Source of the DNA: Brevibacterium sp. CS2
Lineage (GTDB): Bacteria; Actinomycetota; Actinomycetes; Actinomycetales; Brevibacteriaceae
Reading direction: 5' to 3'
Length of the DNA stretch: 64,000 nt
Assembly: GCF_005280295.1 (NCBI RefSeq)
Contig: NZ_CP040020.1
Location: forward strand, 1,054,001 to 1,118,000
Below, in pieces: positions 1-6,654 of the stretch (position 1 is the stretch's first letter; each line of letters opens with the position of its first letter). A program made the translations under genes and the position numbers. The notes beneath the pieces were generated by a model. The model saw only the letters and a list, made by a program, of their open reading frames with translations. It made no database searches and had not been told where the DNA came from.

Positions 1-1166
1 GCCATCGAGTTGAGCAGCGCGATGCGCGGGACGACGCCGATGAGACGGTCCTGTTCGTCGACCACGGCCAGCGGCACGGGGGAGGAGGAGCTCTGGGCGA
101 ACAGCTCCGACATCGGGGTCTCGGGTCGCACAGTGAGGACGTTCTCCGTGGTGATGACGCTGCGGAGGTCCTTGGCGCCCTCGCGCGAGGCGTTGACGGC
201 GGCCCGGTCGCTGATCTGGCCGACGAGCCGCCGGTCGCGGGTGGTGACGAGCAGGCCCGAGGTCTTGACGTCCTCCATCATCCGGATCGCCATGCGCGGC
301 CCGGCGGTGTCGGTGATGACCGCGGTCGGCCTCTGCATGATCGACGAGGCGGTGAGCACACGGGTGCGGTCGACGTCCTGGACGAAGCTCGCGACGTACT
401 CATCGGTCGGGTCGGTGAGGATGTCCTCGGCCGTGCCGATCTGCACGATGCGGCCGTCGCGCATGACCGCGATCCGGTCGCCCAGGTACATCGCCTCGTT
501 GAGGTCGTGGGTGATGAAGATGATCGTCTTGTTGAGGGTCGACTGGAGCTCGACGAGCTGGTCCTGCATCTCGCGCCGGATGAGCGGGTCGAGTGCGGAG
601 AACGCCTCGTCCATGAGGAGGATGTCGGTCTCCGCGGCGAGCGCGCGCGCCAGGCCGACGCGCTGCTGCATGCCGCCGGAGAGCTGGCCGGGATACTTGT
701 CGCCCCAGCCGCCGAGCCCGACGACCTGGAGCCAGTGGTCGGCGCGCTCGAGCCGGTGCGTCTTCGAGACCTGCTTGATCTCGAGCGCGTATGCCGCGTT
801 CTCCCGCACCGTGCGGTGGGGCAGGAGCGCGAAGTGTTGGAACACCATTGCGATGTTGTCGCTGCGGAGCTTGCGCAGCTGGCCGGAGCTCATCCGTGAG
901 ATGTCCTGACCGGCGACCTCCACGGTGCCGGCGGTGGGGGCCCACAGGCCGTTGATCATCCGGATGAGAGTCGACTTGCCGGAGCCGGAGAGGCCCATGA
1001 CGACGAAGCTCTCGCCCTTCTCGACCTCGAAGCTCGCGTCGATGACGGCCGCGGTGCCGAGCCTCTTGAGCTCGTCCCGGGTCTTACCGGCCTTGAGGCC
1101 CTGGACGACCTCTTTCCCGTTGCGGCCGAAAACCTTGTAGACGTGGGAGGCGCGGACAGCTGTCAC
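1..1166 (-). CDS. Glycine betaine/proline ABC transporter ATP-binding protein (3' end cut by window)
   Basis: This is the cytoplasmic ATPase of an osmoprotectant (betaine/proline-type, ProV/OpuAA family) importer. Read from the GTG at 1166, residues 58-66 form a Walker A motif (GLSGSGKST), followed by FQHFALLPHRT, the ABC signature LSGGMQQR near residue 160 and Walker B ILLMDEAFSALD near 180. A long N-terminal insertion before Walker A is typical of ProV. From about residue 285 the protein continues into a tandem CBS-domain tail, as in ProV/OpuAA, where it senses ionic strength. The start is supported by AGGAAGGA eight bases upstream. The C-terminus and the permease and binding-protein genes lie beyond base 1. 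Substrate is inferred from family only. Confidence 0.88.
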   Translation of the reverse strand, partial: MTAVRASHVYKVFGRNGKEVVQGLKAGKTRDELKRLGTAAVIDASFEVEKGESFVVMGLSGSGKSTLIRMINGLWAPTAGTVEVAGQDISRMSSGQLRKLRSDNIAMVFQHFALLPHRTVRENAAYALEIKQVSKTHRLERADHWLQVVGLGGWGDKYPGQLSGGMQQRVGLARALAAETDILLMDEAFSALDPLIRREMQDQLVELQSTLNKTIIFITHDLNEAMYLGDRIAVMRDGRIVQIGTAEDILTDPTDEYVASFVQDVDRTRVLTASSIMQRPTAVITDTAGPRMAIRMMEDVKTSGLLVTTRDRRLVGQISDRAAVNASREGAKDLRSVITTENVLTVRPETPMSELFAQSSSSPVPLAVVDEQDRLIGVVPRIALLNSM

Positions 1167-1590
1167 TAGGACGAGTCCTTCCTGTCGGTGCGTGCAGTGG
1201 AGCGAGCTCGCCGGTGCCGGCTGCGGGGCCGCTCGGTGCGGCGCTGGGCGTCGCGGACGACCGCGGAAGACGGTGCGAGAAGCGCGTGGGGACCTCGGGT
1301 GTGCTCCACCTCTGACTCATCGACCATATCGACCGGCGTCGTCAGGACTGTCTCAGCGAGCAGTCCCATCCCGTGGCCGAGGTGCGAATCTGGCCACTTA
1401 TGACCTTCTCACCTGGGACGATGATCGCCAGTGGGGAGTTACGGGATCGTTACTCCCGGCCGGTCGGAAACGGCCCGCGCGGTCACAATCCTGAGCCTCT
1501 GACCCCGGGAGTCGCCCCCCGACTGCCGTGGCGCGAGGCCGGCTCCCCGCCTGGGCATCCGCGCCTGCTCCTCCGGTCGGCAGCAGGTAT
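1167..1590. other. Intergenic region between divergent transport and copper-group genes
   Basis: No convincing gene is visible in this stretch of just over 400 bases. It should hold the promoter of the leftward betaine ATPase and the upstream part of the rightward copper-group promoter. A 67-codon leftward reading frame ends with its TAG overlapping the ATPase GTG, but its codon usage is weaker than in the surrounding genes and it has no good ribosome binding site. Confidence 0.5.
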
Positions 1591-1608
1591 TTCTACGATT
1601 GGTAGAAT
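1591..1608 (+). promoter_or_regulatory. Palindromic operator overlapping a -10 box, upstream of the copper/peroxidase group
   Basis: TTCTAC (1591-1596) and GTAGAA (1602-1607) form a perfect inverted repeat around GATTG. The right arm overlaps TAGAAT (1603-1608), which fits an actinobacterial -10 hexamer, so a bound repressor would block transcription. The arrangement resembles sites bound by BlaI/CopY-type repressors (TAC-GTA cores), some of which respond to copper. No such repressor is encoded in this window, so the regulator is inference. Confidence 0.45.
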
Positions 1609-1686
1609 GGCGCCGACCCGGTGGCGCTGTCGTTCGCTCGCCACCGCGGCCCGCAGGAACGGCGACAGCCAGGAGGAGGCGATCGG

Positions 1687-2292
1687 ATGGCCGGGCACGT
1701 GCGCCTGCGGCGATCACTGGCCGCCGCCTCCGGCGCGACGCTCACCGCCCTCGTCTTCCATGCAGGGGCCGGGGGAGCCGGATCCGTGCTCGCCGTCGCC
1801 GTCGCATTCGTCCTCACTCTGTGGGTGGGGGCGGTGCTCGCCCGCCGGCGCCTCGGCGTCCTCTCCCTGACCGTCGTCGTCGCGCTCGGCCAGGTGCTCC
1901 TCCATGGCACCATGACCGTGTTCTCCGCAGGCCCGATCGTGGTTCGCAGCATGCACTCGGGTGCGGAGCTGCTCGTGCTCGGCACCGCGGGCAGCACGAC
2001 GCATGCGGCCCACGCGGCCCACGTGGCGGGCGCCGGGACCGGTTCGGCGATGCTGCTCGCCCACCTGTGCGCCACCGTCCTCACCGTCGCCTTCCTGCGG
2101 CACGGCGAGGGGATGCTGCTCGCACTGTTCGACGAGTTCCTCGCCCCGCTCGCACTCCTCCTCGCTCCGCGTGCCCAGCTCGTGCAGCGCCGGGCGCCCC
2201 GCACTCCGCGGTCCCCGCTGGTCTTGCGGGTCTCCACGGCGGTCCTCGGCGCGCAGTTCCGCCGGGGGCCCCCGTCGGCGCTCCCTGCCTGA
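1687..2292 (+). CDS. Hypothetical multi-spanning membrane protein of the copper/DyP group
   Basis: A 201-residue protein with about four hydrophobic helices (roughly residues 10-55, 60-80, 100-125 and 130-165) and an Arg-rich C-terminal tail. A His-bearing stretch (HAAHAAH) precedes the third or fourth helix and could face the outside, but no catalytic motif is visible. The start at 1687 is chosen because AGGAGGAGG lies directly upstream; an earlier in-frame ATG at 1621 has no ribosome binding site. It is the first gene after the palindromic promoter and lies upstream of a copper chaperone and a DyP peroxidase, so a role in extracytoplasmic copper handling is inferred from position only. Confidence 0.65.
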   Translation: MAGHVRLRRSLAAASGATLTALVFHAGAGGAGSVLAVAVAFVLTLWVGAVLARRRLGVLSLTVVVALGQVLLHGTMTVFSAGPIVVRSMHSGAELLVLGTAGSTTHAAHAAHVAGAGTGSAMLLAHLCATVLTVAFLRHGEGMLLALFDEFLAPLALLLAPRAQLVQRRAPRTPRSPLVLRVSTAVLGAQFRRGPPSALPA

Positions 2293-2651
2293 CGCCGCCG
2301 TCGTCCGGCACAGCGCACCCGCTCGGGTGCTTCATCCCATCCACCGATCGGTCGCTCGCTCCGACGCCGAGGTGCACGCACGCTCCCGCTGACCCGCCCC
2401 CGCGGCGGCCCGCCGGCCGTGATGGACCGTCGGTCCAGCATTCGGCGCAATCGCCGGCCCAGCCCATGGCCCCGGCCCAACTGGTCGCGCGCTCGACGAC
2501 GGTTCGCCGGCCTTCCCGCCGGTCCGCCCGTCTGCCCAACCGGCCGACCGGCCTTGCGGCTGCCGGCGCGGCACCACGGCGGAGCGCGGCGGTGCCGACT
2601 CCTGTCCCCGGTGCCGAGCGGCTCGACCGATCACCCCCAGAAGGACACACC
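2293..2651. other. Intergenic region between membrane protein and PCuAC gene, with weak hairpin
   Basis: No gene is supported here. GCACCCG (2315-2321) pairs with CGGGTGC (2324-2330) directly after the upstream stop and may act as a weak terminator. GGACCG (2424-2429) and CGGTCC (2431-2436) form a second short palindrome that could be a regulatory site. The rest is GC-rich sequence without visible coding character, so the PCuAC gene may have its own promoter. Confidence 0.4.
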
Positions 2652-3332
2652 GTGAAGACACCGACCACCACAGCACCGGCCAGAACAGCACTGGCCGCTA
2701 CAGCACCGACCACCACGACCCGGGCCACCTCGCGAGCAGTCGCTCCAGGGCTCGGCCGAGCGCTCCTCACCGCGACCGCGATCGGCCTGAGCTTGGGCCT
2801 CGCCGCCTGCGGTCCGACAGGGAGCTCCGCACCCGGCCCGTCCGAATCCGGCGCTGCGGATCCGACTGCGGGGGCCGCAGCGGACCCCGGCGGCTCCGAG
2901 ACCGGAGATGCCGCTGCCGAGGCCTCCGACGCAGCGCCCCTCGTCTGGGAGGACGGCTGGGTCAAGGCCGCCGAGGAGGGGATGACCGGTGCCTTCGGCA
3001 CCCTGCGCAACCCCACCGATTCCGAACTCCGGATCACCGGGGCCGAGAGCGCGGCCGCCGGATCCGCCGAGCTCCACGAGACCGCGAGCGACGACGGAGG
3101 GAGCACGATGATGCAGGAGAAGGAGGGCGGGTTCCTCGTTCCCGCCGGCGGCTCCCTCTCCCTGGAGCCCGGCGGCGACCACGTCATGCTCATGGACCTG
3201 CAGGAGCCGATCCTCCCCGGCGACGAGGTGACGATCACCCTGCTCACCGACGGCGGCGAGGTCGAGACGACGGTCGTCGCCAAGGAGTTCACCGGCGCCC
3301 AGGAGGAGTACGTGCAGGACCACGGCCACTGA
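2652..3332 (+). CDS. PCuAC-family periplasmic copper chaperone lipoprotein
   Basis: A 226-residue exported protein. The N-terminal 60 residues hold a Thr/Ala/Arg-rich n-region, a hydrophobic segment and a lipobox ending LAACG, so it should be lipid-anchored on the outer face of the membrane. A Gly/Ser/Ala linker follows, then the PCuAC (DUF461) fold with the expected Cu(I) ligands: an ELHET segment, a Met pair (STMMQEKEG) and the terminal DHVMLMDL motif. Family members deliver copper to cytochrome oxidase or to secreted copper enzymes. The GTG start follows AGAAGGA. It is flanked by a membrane protein and a DyP peroxidase, a grouping known from the Streptomyces copper-trafficking genes. Confidence 0.88.
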   Translation: MKTPTTTAPARTALAATAPTTTTRATSRAVAPGLGRALLTATAIGLSLGLAACGPTGSSAPGPSESGAADPTAGAAADPGGSETGDAAAEASDAAPLVWEDGWVKAAEEGMTGAFGTLRNPTDSELRITGAESAAAGSAELHETASDDGGSTMMQEKEGGFLVPAGGSLSLEPGGDHVMLMDLQEPILPGDEVTITLLTDGGEVETTVVAKEFTGAQEEYVQDHGH

Positions 3333-3341
3333 CCGGCCGAG

Positions 3342-3386
3342 GGTGCACCGCGGCCCGGGCGCGAGGTGCCCGGGCCGCGGAGCACC
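3342..3386 (+). terminator. Strong GC hairpin after the PCuAC gene
   Basis: A 13-bp perfect stem (3348-3360 with 3368-3380) is extended by an outer 5-bp stem (3342-3346 with 3382-3386) around a seven-base loop. It starts nine bases after the PCuAC stop. There is no T-tract, as is usual for terminators in very GC-rich actinobacteria. It implies that the DyP gene downstream is transcribed from its own start or by read-through. Confidence 0.7.
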
Positions 3387-3554
3387 TCGACCCGCTCCTC
3401 CTGGGACCGGTTCCTCACCGGTGCTGGGCCGGCTCCGCCCCGGTCCCGTCTCCACCCACCCCGACGCACTGCCCACCATCTCCGCCTACTCCAGCGCACT
3501 GCCCACTCCGATGCGCTGCCCATCCACCACCACACACCTCCAGGAGCTGAACCC

Positions 3555-4859
3555 ATGGACATCCGTCGCCGCCACGTCCTCGGCGCCTCGGTCTTCGGTG
3601 TCGGCGCCGGGGTCGGCGCCGGTCTCCTCGCACCGCGGGACCCGGCACCGGCACCCGCCGCGCTGCCCGACACCTCCGGCCTCAACGGAGCCCGCCTCGA
3701 GCCCTTCCACGCCCGCCACCAGGCCGGGGTCGAGACGATTCCGCCGGCCCACGCCCTCTTCATCGGCCTCGATCTCGAGGAGGAGACGACCGCGCGCCGA
3801 GCGGTGAGCATGCTGCGGCTGCTCACCGACGACGCCGCGGCCCTCACCCAGGGCCGCGCCCCGCTCGCCGACCCCGAGCCCGAGCTCACGCCGCAGCCGG
3901 CCAGGCTCACCGTGACGTTCGGATTCGGCGAGCGACTCGTCGCGCTCGCCGGCCGCCGCCACGTCCCCGACTGGCTGCGACCCCTCGAGGAGTTCACGAT
4001 CGACCGTCTCGAACCGGAGCGCAGCCGCGGCGACCTGCTCCTGCAGATCTGCGGCGACGATGCGCTCGCCGTCGCGCACGCCGCACGGATGCTGCTCAAG
4101 GACGCGCGCGCGTTCGCCGCGGTCGCCTGGTCGCGCACCGCGTTCCGCCGTGCCTACGGGTCCGATCCGACCGGCACCACGCAGCGCAACATGTTCGGCC
4201 AGGTCGACGGGACCGCCAATCCGGGCCCCGGTTCCGAGGACTTCGCCCGCCTCGTCTGGGGAGAGAGCACCGGCCGGGCGGATCCGGTGTTCTCCGCCCG
4301 CGGCGAGCCGCCTCTCGACCTCGGCGCGGATCATCCCGCCTGGCTGCGCGAGGGCGGCACCACCCTCGTGCTGCGCGACATCGCGATGGACATGGAGACC
4401 TGGGACGAGGCGGACCGGCCGGCACGTGAGTTCGCCGTCGGCCGGGACCTCGCCTCCGGCGCGCCGCTCACCGGCACGGACGAGCACGATGTCCCGGACC
4501 TCACCGCGGTGGACGCCCGCGGGCTCACGAGGATCTCGCCGGCGAGCCACGTGGCGCGGTCCCGGAACGAGGCGAAGCCGGAGGAGCAGATCTTCCGGCG
4601 GGTGTACAACTACCACGGGGTGCCCGAGGCCTCCACGGCAGGCACCGGCCCGTCGGGGTCCCGCCGGGTGAGCACGGCCGGACTGATGTTCGCCTCGTAC
4701 CAGGCGGACATAGGACGCCAGTTCCTCCCCATCCAGCGCCGGCTCGGCGGCATGGACCTGCTCAACCAGTGGACCACCCCGATCGGTTCGACGGTGTGGG
4801 CGATCCCGCCGGGAATCGCGGACGGCGACTACATCGGCAGCCGCCTGTTCGAGGGATGA
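3555..4859 (+). CDS. Tat-exported DyP-type peroxidase
   Basis: A 434-residue heme peroxidase. The N-terminus MDIRRRHVLGASVFG is a twin-arginine signal, so the enzyme is folded with heme before export. The mature part has the DyP signature GxxDG as FGQVDGTANP (near residue 220), whose Asp is the distal acid, and a proximal-His region (ISPASHVARSRNEAK) followed by the conserved IFRRVYNY and GLMFASYQAD blocks. Length and motifs match the EfeB/DtpA-like exported class. Reaction: H2O2-dependent oxidation of dyes or phenolics, or of copper-handling partners. ATG 3555 follows CAGGAG. The 220-base leader contains three copies of a GC(A)CTGCCCA-like repeat (about 3470-3530) of unknown meaning. Confidence 0.92.
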   Translation: MDIRRRHVLGASVFGVGAGVGAGLLAPRDPAPAPAALPDTSGLNGARLEPFHARHQAGVETIPPAHALFIGLDLEEETTARRAVSMLRLLTDDAAALTQGRAPLADPEPELTPQPARLTVTFGFGERLVALAGRRHVPDWLRPLEEFTIDRLEPERSRGDLLLQICGDDALAVAHAARMLLKDARAFAAVAWSRTAFRRAYGSDPTGTTQRNMFGQVDGTANPGPGSEDFARLVWGESTGRADPVFSARGEPPLDLGADHPAWLREGGTTLVLRDIAMDMETWDEADRPAREFAVGRDLASGAPLTGTDEHDVPDLTAVDARGLTRISPASHVARSRNEAKPEEQIFRRVYNYHGVPEASTAGTGPSGSRRVSTAGLMFASYQADIGRQFLPIQRRLGGMDLLNQWTTPIGSTVWAIPPGIADGDYIGSRLFEG

Positions 4860-4890
4860 GACGCCGCGCGGGCGGACTACAGTGGGACGC

Positions 4891-5661
4891 ATGAAGCCCT
4901 TGCCCTTCGCGCCCGCGGATGCCTTTCCCGCCGTCATCGTCCCGCTCACCGCACCCACCCCGTCCGCGCTCGGCGAGCAGGCGGCCCGGTGCGCCGAGGG
5001 CGTCGACGTCATCGAATGGCGCGTCGACGCCCTCGACGTCCTCCGCGGCGCCGACCACCCGCTCGAGACCCACGAGCTCGAAGGGATCCGCGGCGTCGTG
5101 CGCGAGGGCTGGGAGGCACTGCGCGCGGCCGCCGACCAGCCCGTCCTCGTCACCGTCCGCACCCGGGGCGAGGGCGGCTTCGCCCCGCTCACGGACGACG
5201 CCTACGCCGGGCTCGTGAGCACTTTCATCGAGCTCGCCCCCGCCGCAGTCGACATCGAGTTCCAGCGGCACACCGCCGAGTCGCTCATCGGCCGCGCCCA
5301 CGACGCCGGGGTGTCCGTGCTGGCGTCCTTCCACGACTTCGAGCACACCCCTCCGGCCGAGCACCTCATGAGCCTCATGACGAAGATGCACCGGGCCGGT
5401 GCGGACGTCGCGAAGATCGCCGTCATGCCCGAGCACCGCACCGACGTGCTCGAGGTGCTCAGCGTCGGCGAGCGCGCCCAGGCCACCCTGCCGATCCCGG
5501 TCGTCGCGATCTCCATGGGCGAGCTCGGCAAGGCCACCCGCCTCGTCGGCAGCGAGTTCGGCTCCGCGGCCACCTTCGCCGCCGTCGGCGAGATCTCCGC
5601 ACCCGGCCAGCTCACCGTCCCCCAGGTGCGGGCCGCGCTCGACGCGCTCGGCGCCGACTGA
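4891..5661 (+). CDS. aroD: Type I 3-dehydroquinate dehydratase
   Basis: A 256-residue cytosolic enzyme of the shikimate pathway that dehydrates 3-dehydroquinate to 3-dehydroshikimate. The type I family is recognised by EWRVDAL near the N-terminus, the catalytic His in ASFHDF, the Schiff-base Lys in ADVAKIAVMP and the C-terminal SMGELGKATR and LVGSEFGSAATF blocks. Length is normal for the family. ATG 4891 is preferred; a GTG nine bases upstream is possible. It lies 31 bases after the DyP gene and 63 bases before the hydratase gene on the same strand. Many actinobacteria use the type II enzyme for biosynthesis, so a catabolic quinate role is possible. Confidence 0.92.
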   Translation: MKPLPFAPADAFPAVIVPLTAPTPSALGEQAARCAEGVDVIEWRVDALDVLRGADHPLETHELEGIRGVVREGWEALRAAADQPVLVTVRTRGEGGFAPLTDDAYAGLVSTFIELAPAAVDIEFQRHTAESLIGRAHDAGVSVLASFHDFEHTPPAEHLMSLMTKMHRAGADVAKIAVMPEHRTDVLEVLSVGERAQATLPIPVVAISMGELGKATRLVGSEFGSAATFAAVGEISAPGQLTVPQVRAALDALGAD

Positions 5662-5724
5662 CCTCAGCCCCCACCGGCTCCTGCCGGAACAGACCCGCCG
5701 GGAGCCGCCCGCCAGGAGGACACC

Positions 5725-6510
5725 ATGCTCGAGGACACCCAGCGCTCCGCACTCGCCTCCGCCCTCGCCGAGGCGCACCGCACCGGGACGCCGATCCCGC
5801 AGCCGAGCGCGGCCCACCCCGGCATGGACCTCGACGACGCCTACGCGGTGCAGCGTCTCCAGATCGAGGAGTGGGTGGGATCCGGCTATGCGGTCGTCGG
5901 GTACAAGATCGGTCTGACTTCGCGCGCGATGCAGGACCAGTTCGGTGTCCGCGAACCGGACTTCGGGGTGCTCACCCGCAGCGGACTGCTGCTGTCCGGG
6001 GCTCCCGTGGACACCGGCCGGTTCATCGCACCGAAGATCGAGCCGGAGATCTCCGTCGTCCTGGGCCAGGATCTCGCCGGGCCCGGCGTCACCGCGCTGC
6101 AGGCGCTCGCCGCGATCGACCACGCGCTCGCCTCGCTCGAGATCATCGACTCCCGGGTGGCCGACTGGCGGATCACCGTCGTCGACTCAGTGGCCGACAA
6201 CGCGAGCTTCGGAGCCGCGGCGTTCGGCACCCGGCGCATCCGCTGGGACGACTTCGATCCGGTCCTCACCGGCTGCGTCCTCGAGGTCGACGGCCGCACC
6301 GTCGCCTCGGGTGCCGGCGGTGCGGTCCTCGGCAACCCGCTCAACGCCCTCGTGTGGCTCGCGAACGAGCTCGGTGCACGCGGCACGGTCATGCGTGCCG
6401 GCTCCGTCGTCATGCTCGGTTCGGTGTGCGCGGCCGTGCCGGTGGCCGCCGGCCAGGTGGTCCGCGCCGAGTTCGCCGGCCTCGGCGCCGTCACCCTGCC
6501 CTTCGAGTAG
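5725..6510 (+). CDS. 2-keto-4-pentenoate hydratase family protein (MhpD-like)
   Basis: A 261-residue protein of the fumarylacetoacetase-related hydratase/decarboxylase superfamily. Recognisable blocks are VGYKIGLTS, the metal-binding IEPEISVVL region, ALEIIDSRVADW and the C-terminal AGSVVMLGS. Family members add water to 2-hydroxypenta-2,4-dienoate in meta-cleavage pathways, or act on related dienoates. The start ATG follows CAGGAGGACACC. It comes after aroD on the same strand and is followed by a strong convergent terminator. No meta-cleavage genes are present, so the substrate is open. Confidence 0.85.
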   Translation: MLEDTQRSALASALAEAHRTGTPIPQPSAAHPGMDLDDAYAVQRLQIEEWVGSGYAVVGYKIGLTSRAMQDQFGVREPDFGVLTRSGLLLSGAPVDTGRFIAPKIEPEISVVLGQDLAGPGVTALQALAAIDHALASLEIIDSRVADWRITVVDSVADNASFGAAAFGTRRIRWDDFDPVLTGCVLEVDGRTVASGAGGAVLGNPLNALVWLANELGARGTVMRAGSVVMLGSVCAAVPVAAGQVVRAEFAGLGAVTLPFE

Positions 6511-6576
6511 GAGGCCCCGAGTCGCAGGGGCCGCGCTCCCGCGAGCTCGGGCCGCGGCACCGTTCGTGCCCGGACG

Positions 6577-6627
6577 CACCGGATCCCCCGTCCGGCCAGC
6601 GGTGCAGGCCGTGCGGGGGATCCGGTG
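6577..6627. terminator. Bidirectional terminator between convergent hydratase and etfD-like genes
   Basis: CACCGGATCCCCC (6577-6589) pairs perfectly with 6615-6627, giving a 13-bp stem with a 25-base, partly structured loop. It sits between two genes that converge (stops at 6510 and 6655), which fits termination in both directions. Confidence 0.65.
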
Positions 6628-6654
6628 ATGTGAGAGCGTTCCCGGTCCTGCGGA

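Noticed and set aside
1166-1369. A 67-codon leftward frame whose TAG overlaps the GTG of the betaine ATPase gene
   Set aside because: Weak third-position GC, no ribosome binding site and no recognisable sequence; the TAGTG overlap is probably chance.
3460-3535. GCACTGCCCA-like repeats before the DyP gene as a regulator array
   Set aside because: Spacing is irregular, the third copy is diverged, and they sit in low-complexity C-rich sequence; too weak to call a site.
2081-4138. Very long open frames on the opposite strand of the copper/DyP genes (and similar ones elsewhere, such as 7033-9021 and 19327-21309)
   Set aside because: Antisense frames stay open by default in sequence this rich in GC; their translations are Arg/Ala/Gly/Pro mixtures or mirror repeats of the true genes.
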